Notes: generated by a model from the letters alone, not told the origin. A stretch of DNA of 64,000 nucleotides from Girardinichthys multiradiatus (GCF_021462225.1 NC_061804.1:3883001-3947000), one strand, 5' to 3'. Positions 34,731-47,187 are shown, counted from the first letter of the stretch. Made by a program: numbers and translations.

Positions 34731-37700
34731 ATGGAGGAAATCTATGTCAGGCACTTGGAGCTGCTCGGCTTCGAGAAACGCTTCTTTCCAAGTCAGCACT
34801 ACGTGAGTCAAGAAGTTCTTCAATCCGAAATACAAACTGTGCAAAACAAAAGACTTTAAATTCTCTTAAACCTTGAAATGTAGAGACACTTTAAAGCACA
34901 TACAGACACACAGTGAGAGTCTGAAGAGAAAATATTTGTTGGTGTGTCTGATCTTTAAAAGTAACCCCAGTTCATGAGTGTCATGAGTTTAAAATGTTGT
35001 GCAGGTGTACAGGCTGATGGTGAAATGGAGCGACGAGTCAGAGAAGCTGATCTACAGGACGTATCCTGAGATCCACACTTTTCATGTTAGTTCCTCTGTA
35101 GTTCGCTGTCAAAGCTCTGCCTTATTTGAAAAATGCACGGCTTCTGAAAGGTTCCTTCTTGTTTTGTTTTTTTGTTTTTTGCAGAAATCTCTGAAGGAGA
35201 TGTTTCCCATCGAGTCCGGCCAAATAGACCGGAAAGACAGAATAATCCCATCACTACCAGGTAAAAAACAGCACCGTTTATGTGTTTGACGGGTCCCCAG
35301 CCCCCATTTCTATCTTCTGGTGTGGTGGATGTAAGAGAATGTCAAGTAAGTTCACAGCTTTGGTGTAAAACCCCTTCATATGCTGTAATCATCTTCCAGG
35401 AAGCACCTGTCATTAACAAACATATGGTGCTAAATTCACTTCTCGTTTTTATCCTTTGAAGTACTACTGAAATCAACCAGATGAGCAGCAGCCAACGTTT
35501 AAAATCATGCACAGATAAGACAAAATAAATTAGAATGTAGTTGAAGGCAGCTTCAATTCTCTGATTGAGTTCGGCAGGCATAAAGCTGAACTTTTCTGAG
35601 GTCAGGGGGTTTTAGGTTAACCTGAAAACTTAAATCTCTTTCAGGTTGGAGACTTTTAGGCTTTAGTCTTGTTTTGCGTGTGGCACCAGCAGGTGTGAGC
35701 CTTTTTTCTGAAAATGTGTGAGAAGTTCAAGTTTCACCATCTGCAGCTGCCTATTTATAACAGCCCAAAGTCCCCTTTAAAAAATAAAGAGAAGATTCAG
35801 TACAATTTAAAGGAATGTACTTCCAAGCAGGAGCTACAGGAGCTGTGTCGAGGATCCACCTACAGATCAGTCCTCCATGAGTTGCTCAGTTTCCCCAATA
35901 AACACTTACTCCTCTGTCTAAGATGACTCACACAGATATGATACAGATGTCATCTTCTCAGAAAAAGGCATTTGACATTTACAGGACAAATGATTAATTT
36001 TTACTGTCAAATCATTCAATCTTTGTTGTTGGATTAAGACAAGTTGGATTAACAGCAAGTAATCAGCACTGATTTCAACACTTTGATTGTTTAAATAAGA
36101 ACCGTTAATATTGTCTGGGAACTATAATTGTTTTTACAAAAGGAGCAAAAGCATTAAATGAAGGAGCCACTGTACACTCAGACTTTGAGGATAAATTTTA
36201 AACAACGCATGAAAAGAGTGGTTGGCCAATATTAACACAATCTAACCATCTGCCTGTGACACTCTTTGACAGGTGGAGTCATGACAGGGGTCATGTAACT
36301 TGGATGGTGTTGCAGTTAAATTATGCTGTAAGCCTGGTTGTATCGCTCCTCTCCAAGGCGGGCAGCCACTCCCACATCGCTTTAGTCTGCCCTACTCTGG
36401 CTTTCACGCTGCAGACTGGGCACTCTCTCCCATCCTGGGCAAGACCAGATTGCAAGTTGACTGATACGTCTGACAATTTAATAAGATTATAAACTAAATA
36501 GTGTGATTTATATGAAATAAAAAATCAAAAAGGTAAATATTTAGTTTTAATTGGTGGGATCTGAACTTGAAACAAGTTCTTGTGCAGGGTGAACCTGCAC
36601 ATTGCTAGAACGTTCTACATGCACAGATTAGCCTATAAAACCATGGTTTAATGTTTTTGGAGGCAATACTAGCTTCGCTTCAGTAATCATCATCATTGAC
36701 CTGACTGCTGTTTGAAACTGTGACTCCATGGGCTTGCAACTGTGCGTGCAAATTAAAACAATATAACCAATTATTATCCAACTAGTGAAAATTGCGCAAC
36801 AAAATTAGTTGTTAAATTGAATTTAACCATCTTCCCCTGAAGAAAGAAATTGAGCAAAGGTCCTGTGATGTCAGAGCAGTTTCCCATGAATTCCTAAAAG
36901 GACAGAAGCAACGTGAACACCTGGGTGGGTTTTTTGGATTTTATTATTCATGGGATTTGATGCCTCTGATGTTTGGTAAATCGATTTGTTTTCAGAGAGG
37001 AAGATCTTTATGCCTCCAGGCATCTATATAAACACGGTCCAACACTGCTTTCTCGAGTAATTTTGTTTGAACTGTTCTCAAAAATCATTGGAGATATTAT
37101 GAAAACAGGCTGATGTCATCATGTACAAAAAATGTGTGTTTTTGGCACCTTAGTTGCTTTTTTCTTTTCAGGAAGTAAAGTAAAACTGTTCATTTTCTCA
37201 AAATATCAAATTTGTTGTTATGTAATCCACGACACATCTTCAGATTTAATTTATATTTGCAGTCATGAATTAAAGTGCTTATTTTCTGTGAAAATCATGC
37301 ATCTAAAATCCTTAAATGACAGGAAAAGCTGATATCTAAAAGTCAGTTTATCATAAAAATATTTCAGACTAAAGTAAAAGTGTCTCTTCCACATGTTTAA
37401 ATCATGCTTTAATGCATTGCACTGAGAGAGTTTAACATCATACTTTAATGTTTTTTTGGCTCAGAGGGAAAGATTCACACTTAGATCAATGATGAATAGG
37501 AAGGCAACAATTTATTTGAGTTCAAGCAAGATAGAAAGCAAATTAGAACCTAAATGTCGCATACATAAGAAATACTGCACTGTTACAAATGTGTAAAGCA
37601 GTGCATAGTGAGTCCTTTAATTTAAAGAAATTACAGAAAGGATTCCAAGCAGGAATGATGTTGGATTTGATAGAAAAAAGATATCATGTTGTTGCAGTTT

Positions 37701-40700
37701 AATGGTAACTTTTCCTCCATCTTCTCTCCACTTTTCTGCAGACAAAAACAAAGGAAAATTGAAGTGAGATTAGCTGCTGAACAGAACCAGAAAAAAACAT
37801 CCAGGCCAGGATATTTTTACATAGTATTTATGGGTATTTCCCATGTTTGAGGTTTTCTAGTTTCTGTTTTTATTCAGGCTATGAATGTACAACTTATTAC
37901 TCCTGTTTTGCATTTGTGTTCCTGTTGAAACTCTGAGGGAACTATCTGATTAAAAAACAGAACTACAGCTTTACACACTCGCTTTGTGAAATGTTACCAA
38001 ACTTTGTTGCAGAATGGAAAGAAGAAGCAGAGACAAAGCTGCAAAGTCCTGCAGCTCGCTGTTATTTTGTCGAGTACTTCCGGCAAACATATCAACATGT
38101 CTTTTTAGCTTCTAAATTCTCCAAAATTCTGTTTGGGACTGGTGAGGACAGCAAGCAGGCAGGTCCAGTAACTCTACCCTCCTTTCTCAGCCAGGCCTTT
38201 AGAATAAGTGCATAAGTGAATAAGTGTTTTTTATCGCTGTCTCAAGAAATGTTGGGTTTTAAAAGCAGCATTTGTGACTTTAGAATCTCTAAACTTTCCT
38301 CATTAATGCTGCCATCACAGACGTGGAAATATGTTGTGCCATTAATACAGCTCCATAGAATCACAAAGCCTAGCACGGGGACTCCTATCTCCATACCTTC
38401 TAACAAATATCTGGAATCCCGATTCACTCCAGATTCCTTACATGGTTTAAAGTTCAACTCTGTTCCAATCTTTCTTTGAGGATCATTGTTAATATGTTTA
38501 ATTATAACTGGAAATCTCTGACCATCTTTGAGTCTCACCAGGAAACTTTTTGGTCTTTTTGTTTGTCTCCTCAGCTCCACGGTTGGTGGACAGTCAGAAG
38601 TCGAGAGAAAACCGGAAGACCACTTTGGCCGAGTATTGTCAGTCGCTCATCAACCTGCCGGCTCACATCTCCCGCTGCAAACATTTGTCCAACTTCTTCA
38701 AGGTCCGACCCGAGGACGAAAACCCGCCTGCACCGTACACGTCAGTATATCACACTCGCAAACACACAAAGAAGCACCATATTTTGGAAAAGACATGAAA
38801 AGTGAGCAATCTTCCTACAGAATGAAAAGAAACGAGACGTTTGTGGAGTCCAGGGAGCTCACAAGAGGCACCGCTTCTGGTGGGTGTTGATGAAATAAAA
38901 CCTTAATTTACTTTTATTACTGAAAAATGGATCTCAGCTATTATCAAAGGGTAAATCTGAGCAGTTTTGCATGTATAAAGTCAACCTACACGTCTGACTG
39001 ATTTACTACCGATCTCTTGGTGATCACACAGTCTACTAGATGGATGATTTAAGTAAGATGTTGCAAGTGTTTGCTAAATTTTAAGGGGAACCACTGTTTT
39101 TCACCTTGCAGAGATTTCTGGCCCCATAATCCTGGACACCTACAGAGTGATCGCAGACTTTGAAAAGACTTCTAAACATGAGATCAACCTGCACACCGGA
39201 GACCTCGTAGAAATTGTGGAGAAAAATCAGAATGGTGAGAAAAGCATCAAAGTGTTGGACCAGGGACACATCCAAATTTAGCAGGATACTAATCCTTAGG
39301 GACTGTAGTTTGACACCTTTGATCAAGAGAGATTGTACATACAGGAATGGTCAGATATTCCCCTCTCTGTATGCTGTAACCTGGAGGAGAAAATGAAGAG
39401 CTGTATATTTATTGAGGTATGACATGAAAACAAAGTGAAGTCACGTGTTGGAGCCAAAATACACTAAGTTGTATTGTTATATTTAACTTAGTTAAATTAT
39501 TAATGAAGTTATTATGGTAACTTTGGTTGTTTTATTTGTTCCTGTAGGTCTAGATTAAAATTTAAATGGTCTTAAAAGTCTTAAATCTAACTTACTGAAC
39601 CCGTTTTCAAAATAAACATTTCTCAACAGTGGATTCTTCCCCCACTGAATTAATGTACTTAAATTAAAGGTTGGATTTTAAAAAAGAAAATCACTGTGAC
39701 ATTGTTCTACCGAATTTAATGGATTACTTTATTTCAAGGCTTTTCACACATTTTACCAGGGATTCCAATAGTTGTGGAATATGTTGTAAATAAGTGTGAT
39801 AGATAGATGGAGTGAATGATCTGCTGATTATGATTTAACTTCATGTGTGGGGAGCTGGAAATTAGAGCAACTATATAGAGCAGAGGGAAGCCACCAAAAC
39901 AGGGTTTGAATTATTTGGTCATGGAAGAATTACAGAAGAGTGATTCTGTTCCACTAATATTATACTCTATTTCCTACTGCCAACAGTCTTTTGATAAAAG
40001 TGCATGTTTTGTTAAATACACAAGAGACACCAGAGATCCATGGAAATGTTTTCTGTGAATATGTCAAGCTTGTTTAAAAACAAAATATGTTGAAATATAA
40101 AAGGACTTTTTACGCAATTTAACCTTCAGCAAAAACATTATAAACTAACTTGAACAACTTTTTAACAACATTAAAACAGTAGTTAAGGTCTTTACATGGA
40201 CATCTTTTCACATATTTTCTTTTACCACATTTCTTTTGCCACACCCTCATTTCAATGAAACATTATCTGTAAGGTAGATTTGATGTGCATTTGAATTGTT
40301 ATTGAGTTGTTGCTGTTGGTTTCAGGTTGGTGGTTCTGTCAGTGCGAGTCCAAACGAGGATGGGTTCCTTCCTCCTACCTGGAACCCCTTGATGGACCGG
40401 AGGAGGCTGAGGAACCTGAACCGGACTATGAAGGCAAGAGTTGTTGTGTTATTTACTGCCATCAGCAGCATGGTGGACATGAGTGTGTTTGTTTACTGAA
40501 AGAGAAGCATGTGTCTGCAGGAGAGCTGCACGTCACCACCCAAGCATACCAGGCGGAGCAGGAGGATGAGATTTCTCTGGAGGTTGGAGACACTGTGGAG
40601 GTCATTCACAAACTGCTGGATGGGTGGTGGGTCATCAGGTAAAATCTGAACAATAAACACTCAGGCTTTTTGTAATTTGTTCAAGTTGTCTCCATTAAAG

Positions 40701-41937
40701 GTGTTCAGGGGTTTTGAAGATTATTCAGCTGTTATTTGGACTTTGGCTTCCTTTTCATTCAGTTTCAGCCCAGACCTGACCATTTTCAGAGCATTGGTTC
40801 TTACAGTGTGCTGGCAGTGGCATATTATCTTTCTCTACTGGTATGCTCATGAACTTGGTTTCTGCATCAGCAGACCACTCAGGATGTTGCTGATGTCGAA
40901 CATTTTTGAGCTTCATGTTATCAGCTGCAGATTGACCATAAAGGCAGACATAAAACATTCCAGCTTAATAAATGTGCATCACAGAAACCTCCAGGTCATT
41001 CCAAAGATCATACTACTACTCTAAATTTTGTTGTATATTGGGTTTTTTTTGCCAGAAAAGGAGAAGAGACTGGTCATTACCCTTCAATGTTCCTGCAGAT
41101 GTCCGACAAGAAAAATCAAACAGGCAGGACAAACATGCAAAGACAGAAACCTCCACCGCGCAGGTATGCAGATGGTTTTGTGTTTAAAACCTAAATTGTG
41201 TGGTGCACAAATGTGTCAAGCTGCGGCTCATTAAAACAGGAAGGTATAGGTTTGCACTCAATTATTTTGCCATTTGTGGCTTTTCTTATGTCACTTCTGT
41301 TTAAAGGGAGGTGTTTCCTCTTTTTGGCAATAATCTTATAACAACTAATCTTATAATGACATTATACTGCAATGAATCTGGTCAAGCTTATTATTTACTC
41401 TCTAAATGTCTAGGTGGATGGGTAAATGTTCGTATTGATAACTTTTTTGCCAAAAATCAACTGATTTGGCGGCAAATCTTCCCCTACCAACTGTCCACTG
41501 CACCTTCTGTCTTTTCTGTCTTTCTCAGGTCCACCATCAGAAATGCCAAAAGCATCCACATCAAATCCCGGCAGAAGCTCAGCCAAGACGCATATCGCAA
41601 AAACAGTCGGCGTTACCTGCAGCAGAAGGGCGTCCTCGCTCCACACAGGAGCTCTGCAATGTCACCACTGAGGGAGAGGAAGAACGAGGGTAATAAAAAC
41701 AAGCTTTCATATTTGCAGCTGGTTCAATATAAAAGGCACCACCTGATCTCTGTCCTCTGTTTTTATTCAACAGACAACATTCCAGAAGTGTCTGGATCCA
41801 GCTCCGAGAGCGAGCTGAAGAAGGAAGCTCCGGTCATCCCACCCCGGCCCAGTCCTGAGCTCATCCTGGAGCGCTGCACTGACAACACCTGCAAGAAAAT
41901 TAGCATTAATGAGTCCCACTCTGGCTCCTCCAGCTAG
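34731..41937 (+). CDS. ncf1: Neutrophil cytosolic factor 1 (p47phox), NADPH oxidase organiser
   Basis: Eleven exons: 34731-34802, 35005-35085, 35185-35260, 38575-38740, 38821-38879, 39112-39234, 40326-40433, 40521-40638, 41056-41163, 41529-41689, 41774-41937 (TAG). All junctions keep phase and give 411 residues (human 390). The protein brings p67phox and p40phox to membrane flavocytochrome b558 when phagocytes are activated. It has a PX domain (about 1-125: R42, H51, P73xxP76 and R90 kept, but residue 43 is Thr where human has Arg), SH3-A (about 155-216, WW at 194-195), SH3-B (about 230-288, WW at 264-265), an autoinhibitory basic region ([12 protein letters not shown]..., Ser317, Ser322 and Ser330 matching human 315, 320, 328), and the tail motif PVIPPRPS (377-384) for p67phox. 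The start has good context (CAACATGG). Exon 2 begins GTGT, the site of the human delta-GT lesion, here intact. Intron 7 has a GC donor. Confidence 0.97.
35834..36118 (+). repeat. Dispersed repeat shared with 24292-24620
   Basis: Same-orientation partner of the repeat at 24292-24620, about 80 percent similar by eye. It lies within ncf1 intron 3. Its class is unknown: no terminal repeats, A-box or coding motifs could be seen. Confidence 0.75.
38260..38515 (-). pseudogene. Tc1-type transposase fragment in ncf1 intron 3
   Basis: The reverse strand reads [38 protein letters not shown], which resembles the Tc1 block between the first and second catalytic Asp (MVWGCI..., CDGSIN..., ILE..ML). The flanking transposase parts are absent or unrecognisable. 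The overlapping open frame runs into exon 4 on the opposite strand by chance. Confidence 0.55.
40434..40520 (+). other. ncf1 intron 7: 87-bp GC-AG intron, open in frame
   Basis: Exon 7 ends ...GACTATGAAG and is followed by GCAAGAG, so the donor is GC instead of GT. The acceptor is TGTCTGCAG. No nearby GT keeps the conserved junction between SH3-A and SH3-B. The intron is 87 bp (29 codons) with no stop in the coding frame, so unspliced RNA would stay open and add a Cys- and His-containing linker of 29 residues. Confidence 0.85.
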
Positions 41938-42442
41938 CATCAGGTTCATCCAGGGATGAGACATTTCTCTTCAGTGGTGAAAGTCAGTGTGGTGATCTGG
42001 TTGTATTTCACCACAGCACCTATAATCTTTCTGACTGAAGAAAACTATCCACAAGCATTTAATTTTATAGTCTCTAGCAAACAGTCCTGTTGGGAAACAT
42101 TTTTTGAGGCAAACTTTCAAAGAAACTATAGTTTCACACCTAACAAAACGTACTGACTGTGATGTGCTGTATCTGTTTTTCTAACCCAAAAATGATACAT
42201 TGAATTCTACACCCCATGGCCTCCTCCTAATTTTAACTGGCCTAAATATATTTTTAGATTGCATGAGTTAATTAGGCCTCCTCTCATTGGGACAGAAACA
42301 AACTCAGTCTTTTCAGATTTACTCTCAACTCACTTTATCTTTATTTGCTTTTATTCAGAAAGAAATAAAGCTAAGAAAACATGGGTCAGTAAATGTTACT
42401 TCATCTTCTCTGTTTGTGAGCTTTGTTTTTATGTATTTGGTC

Positions 42443-42448
42443 AATAAA
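42443..42448 (+). terminator. Candidate ncf1 polyadenylation signal
   Basis: AATAAA, about 505 bp after the stop codon. An earlier AATAAA is at 42363-42368. Which one is used cannot be told from sequence. Confidence 0.5.
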
Positions 42449-42859
42449 TTTATGAAGCAATGAAACAAATGTGGACAGTTGTGGAGCGTGAAACAGAAAA
42501 ATTGTTGGGTTTAGGATTTTTGTTAATTATCACCCTTCAGTTGTCTTTTTCATAAAACCAGAGCATGCATTCTGAAGGAGTTTTGACATTACAACCGAGA
42601 TAATAAATGGAACAAAATCATTTAGAGTAATTTAAAGAGTAGATTGAAATGCGTAAAAGAGCTAGACCACAAGAACCATTGTGCTTTTTTTTTTCTTTCT
42701 TTTTTGTGCCTTGGAATGTAAAAGGTTGAAAACCCTAAAATATGACATTGACCAGAGGAACCACCAGGGTTCTTGGAAAAGGTTTCTAATCTGTTGGGCC
42801 TTTATTTTTCTGACATTTCTTATTATAAACTATAATATTGTAACCTTTATAATTATATT

Positions 42860-43640
42860 AATAATAAGAATGGTAAATTTTATTTGTAACGCACTTTACT
42901 TTTACAAAAAATTTCAAAGTGCTCAAGTCGGAGAAAAAAAAGATCTACTAATAAAAAGCAGGAACATGAAAATGCAGATAAAATACACAAATAAAAGTAG
43001 TCAGCCAAATAAATACACAAAGAGATAAAAACACAACAAAACATTTAAAGGGAGGTCAATAAAAACATTGGGTAAAAAATGTTTTAAAGCATTTCACGGT
43101 CTGTGGAACCCTCAGATGTGGACGCAGTGTTCCACAGTCGAGGCGCAGCGCAGGAAAACTGTGCGGAATCGAGTCCTGGGAATGTGAAGAGTTAAGATGG
43201 CGCATTACCATGCAGACAGAGGAAGGTGAGCAGATATTTTGTAGGCGATACAGAAAAGGCAAGCCAGTGAAGAGAACAGAAGGGTGTGATATGATCATGT
43301 TTACGCACTCTCATCTGGAACCGGGCAGCGCAGTTCTGAAAAAAACTGTTTGTTCTTGCCAGAAATCATGACGAGAAGTGCGTTGCAATAAGACTGGTAG
43401 GGACAAAGGCATGGACGGAGTTTTGCAATGTTTCGGAGGTGGAAGAATTAGATTTTGCAGATATGCTTAATATGGCTTCAAGGGTGAGCTGTGGATGAAA
43501 AATAACACCAAAATTGGTGGCCTTACTGGAAAGAGAAATGCTCTGGCCAGAGAAGGTAATACTGAGAATTTGTTGTTGTTGAATTTGATGTGAAGTACCA
43601 AACAGAATCATCCAGTTTTTGAACTGTTAAAATAATAATC
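42860..43640. repeat. Probable dispersed repeat downstream of ncf1
   Basis: The stretch opens with TTTTATTTGTAACGCACTTTAC and CAAAGTGCTC, a phrase common in fish interspersed repeats. It continues with a moderately GC-rich body (about 43090-43560) that has no open frame of note. The class is not identified. Confidence 0.4.
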
Positions 43641-43731
43641 CATGCCTTCCAGATAAGCTGTAAGTGTAGAAGCTTTAAAAAAATAAATAAACAGACCTCT
43701 AGCCTTAAAATGAGAAAAAAACAAATCTCAA

Positions 43732-43803
43732 TGACCCCGACGTGATTTGAACACGCAACCTTCTGATCTGGAGTCAGACGCGCTACCGTTGCGCCACGAG
43801 GTC
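43732..43803 (-). tRNA. tRNA-Trp(CCA)
   Basis: A 72-nt minus-strand tRNA: acceptor GACCTCG/CGGGGTC, anticodon loop CTCCAGA (CCA), T arm GTGTTCAAATCAC, discriminator A. To my knowledge it is indistinguishable from the vertebrate tRNA-Trp consensus. A T-run (from AAAAAAACAAA on the plus strand at 43716-43726) follows the 3' end. It is a single gene, about 1.8 kb past ncf1. Confidence 0.95.
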
Positions 43804-43956
43804 CCTTGACCACATCGTCAGTACTGTATGTATAGAAAAACTCCGAACAACCTGACAAACATTACAATAATAACACAAATTATACTGGGGGGGCACATCC
43901 ATTGCATTGGAATGCCAGTTATAAAACTACATGTGGCCTTCTTGGCTCTTCGTTAG

Positions 43957-44195
43957 ATGGTGCGTTCACACCGAACGCGGATTCCGCGATAGGAGCGGCC
44001 GATTTACATGTTATCCCTATGTAGAGGCGCGTTCAGGAGCGGAGCGGTGCGAAGGAGACGAAGGACTATGGAGTTAAATTTGTCTCAATATTATTCAATC
44101 AAACAAAAAACTAATCTCAATCAAAAAAAAAACCTAATCTCAATCAAAAAAATTATATTCAATCAAAAAAAACTAATCTCAATCAAAAAATATTA
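43957..44195 (+). repeat. Repeat end followed by short AATCTCAATCAAAAAA tandem units
   Basis: Bases 43957-44055 (GTGCGTTCACACCGAACGCG...) are CpG-rich and look like the outer part of a dispersed fish repeat. Bases 44088-44190 hold four or five imperfect copies of a 16-20 bp unit, AATCTCAATCAAAAAA with variable A-runs. The last unit is also the outer edge of the inverted repeat that follows. Confidence 0.5.
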
Positions 44196-46118
44196 AGTTG
44201 TGATCAAAACTTTCAGTGTTTTTTCTCACAAAGAGTAAAAAGTTATTTGCAAAACATAAACTTTTATTTGCGCATGTCAAAAATCTTTGGTTACGAGTCT
44301 CGCTTTTTCAGTTTTGACACTCTATTTTTGGTTGAACTCAACGAATTTTGAGTTCTGGGAACATGAACATCCTGGGCGGGGCCTAAAGACGAATGCTGTA
44401 AGACGTTTCCTTATTGGTTAGCGCTGACTAAAGCAGCAGACTCTGATCCTCCGCATCTCTGAACTTCTGCTCGAACTGCAGGGTTTGCAGCGTCGCTTCA
44501 GTGAGGAGACATCAACTGTACAGAAGAAAACTGCGGTCACGCCAGCCGACACCAGCTCTCTCTTAAAGATTAGCGTCGCGCATACAAGGTGCTTTACGGT
44601 AATGGAGCAGAAAGGACGCCGATCCTGACAACGGTTGAGAAAATAAGAGGAAAACAGAAAAGTAACCTACAGAACATTTATATTAATTACATTTTTACAA
44701 CTTTCACATTCATGTTTTATGTAAAAGAATAAATATTTTATATTTTACTGTACAGTTTTGGAGAAATATCTTGTCAAAATACCTCAAAATGCTCAACCAT
44801 TATATGCATTTGTCCAACTTTCAGGAATTTATTTCTCCAAAACCAAGAGAGGTGACAACACAATCTCTTCAGATTTTATCAGAGGGTCATCTACGCTATA
44901 ACCAGAATTAGTATTTCATAATTTCACTGTAGGTTTCTGGAGAAATACACAACTACCCCAACAAAGTACCACAAACGCTTCTTTTTGGTGAGGTCGATGA
45001 GATCCTGGGAAGTGGTCTGGACAGCTTAAAGTGCAAGAACATCCAGATCTCCTCTGACTTCTCCTGGACCGGAAACGCCCTTCGCCTGTTGAAGAAGGTA
45101 CAACAACAGCTCTTCTTCATCTCCTCAGCTGCTTACAGATGTCTACAGGGCCACGGTAGAAAGCACTCTGTGTCTCAGCATGACAGTGTGGTGAGGGAAC
45201 TGCACAGGAGAGGAAGTATCACGGGTTGTGAGGACAACACACAGGATTATGGGATGCCGTCTGCCCGACATGGACTCTGTTTTATACTACACTTGGGGTA
45301 GTTGTGTATTTCTCCAAACCTTTACAGTAAAATTATGAAATACTAATTCTGGTTATAGCGTAGATGACCCTCTGATAAAATCTGAAGAGATTGTGTTGTC
45401 ACCTCTCTTGGTTTTGGAGAAATAAATTCCTGAAAGTTGGACAAATGCATATAATGGTTGAGCATTTTGAGGTATTTTGACAAGATATTTCTCCAAAACT
45501 GTACAGTAAAATATAAAATATTTATTCTTTTACATAAAACATGAATGTGAAAGTTGTAAAAATGTAATTAATATAAATGTTCTGTAGGTTACTTTTCTGT
45601 TTTCCTCTTATTTTCTCAACCGTTGCCAGGATCGGGTCCTTTCTGCTCCATTACCGTAATGTACCTTGTATGCGCAACGCTAATCTTTAACAGAGAGCTA
45701 GTGTCGGCTGGCGTGACCGCGTATTTCTGACTGTCGGCTCACTGGACCGCAGTTTTCTTCTGTACAGTTGATGTCTCCTCATTGAAGCGACGCTGCAAGC
45801 CCTGCAGTTCGAGCAGAAGTTCAGAGATGCGGGGGATCAGAGTCTGCTGCTTTAGTCAGCACTAACCAATAGGGAAACGTCTTACAGCGTTCGTCTTTAG
45901 GCCCCGCCCAGGATGTTCATGTTCCCAGGACTCAAAATTCGTTGAGTTCAACCAAAAACAGAGAGCGTCAAAACCAAAAAAGCGAGACTCGTAACCAAAG
46001 ATTTTTGACCTGCGCAAATAAAAGTTTATGTTTTGCAAATAACTTTTTACTCTTTGTGAGAAAAAACTGAAAGTTTTGATCACAACTTAATATTTTTTGA
46101 TTGAGATTAGTTTTTTTT
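44165..46118. repeat. Long inverted repeat (foldback), arms about 0.8 kb, spacer about 0.33 kb
   Basis: The left arm (44165-44961) matches the reverse complement of the right arm (45293-46118) along nearly its full length. Matching pairs include TTGTGATCAAAACTTTCAG with CTGAAAGTTTTGATCACAA, and TACACAACTACCCCAA with TTGGGGTAGTTGTGTA. The right arm has about 29 extra bases near 45720-45748. The arms carry no open frame. The spacer is a LINE fragment. It could be a foldback transposon, or a local palindrome from inverted duplication. No clear target duplication was found. Confidence 0.92.
45001..45290 (+). pseudogene. LINE ORF2 C-terminal fragment in the foldback spacer
   Basis: The plus strand reads SSDFSWTGNALRLLKKVQQQLFF, matching the segment after the RT domain in CR1/L2-group fish LINEs. 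It is followed by a broken piece (RELHRRGSITGCEDNTQ...). It fills almost the whole spacer between the inverted arms, and is too short and shifted to be functional. Confidence 0.65.
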
Positions 46119-47187
46119 AATCCAAATATTACAGATGGAAAATGAGCAGAATTAAAATTTTTTTTAAAAATGTAATAATTTTTAAATGAATGAGGAAAAT
46201 ATGTAACTGCATGAAAATATGACTGAAGACCTGGGATGAATTCTTAATTTTTGTAGAAGACATAATTATACTATTCTTTTGCTGTCATGTGAACTGAGTA
46301 CTTGTATCTATAACAGAGTTGATTGTGACCGTAGTCTGACAACTGTTGTAAAATTGTAATTCATTGACAAAAATTTTCATTTAATTCAAAATGTAGTTAA
46401 AATCGTATTAGATGACAAAACAACTGAATTGTGCAAAAATAAATGACCAAACTATTTATTGTACGATATGTAAAATGCAAAACTAGCTTTAATAAATAAG
46501 TACTTGCACTACCATTTCTTCAGTTTATTAATTACATCTGCACCAATAAACTGTATCTGATCAAAACTGGACAAGGTAGAAATGTGCCCAAGTCCGAATG
46601 AGGGTTCATCCTCCTTGGCATCATTGGCAGCAGCTCCTTTTGAAGTCAGTCACCACATTTGCTGACCTCCCTGAAAACAATACAGAAACAATCAATATCA
46701 TAGCTAGAAGGCAAAAAAAAAAAGTAAATGTGTTCCTCTGTAGGTTCAGCAGGCTACCATGGTTGGGTGTGCTGCATTAGGATGCACCAATCGGTCATGC
46801 TTACAATGAGCTAGCTGCAGTTAAAATACAACAAGCGAGTTAACATGCTTAATTAACTAAACCTGGCGATATAAAATATTATTGCTAAACTGCGATACAG
46901 AACAGTCAACTAAAGCCTCACAATATCAATATAATGTTGTATTTTCATCAACTTACCGTAAAAATCCTTACGAAGCACCGAGAATGAACTACGTCCAATG
47001 CTGGAGCTGCTGGTGTTTGGACCTATTAGCAGCTCCATGAACCACGTGACTTCCGCATTCCATTCTTTCTATAGAAGTCAATGGGAGTGTCGTAACTCTC
47101 TCTTTCTACGACGCTGCTTTAAAGAAAGCTGCGGTCTCACTTCCCGGGTATTGCTAAATAAAGGAAGGGTCATTTTTGCTTACATGA

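Larger units (their letters stand above)
35261..38574 (+). other. ncf1 intron 3 (3.3 kb), hosting repeat fragments
   Basis: The largest intron, GTAAAA donor to CTCCTCAG acceptor. It holds the dispersed repeat 35834-36118 and, near its 3' end, a decayed Tc1 transposase piece. An open stretch at 37991-38215 with a plausible protein-like text ([16 protein letters not shown]...) was not recognised, and it is not needed to complete ncf1. Confidence 0.8.

Noticed and set aside
38242..38580. 112-residue minus-strand gene overlapping ncf1 exon 4
   Set aside because: It is mostly a Tc1 remnant, and its N-terminus is antisense of the exon 4 acceptor region.
41311..41937. 208-residue single-exon gene at the end of ncf1
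   Set aside because: The frame runs through introns 9 and 10. The conserved protein requires exons 41529-41689 and 41774-41937.
45862..46083. Open frame in the foldback right arm, with mirror sequence in the left arm
   Set aside because: It is not open in the other arm and has no recognisable domain.
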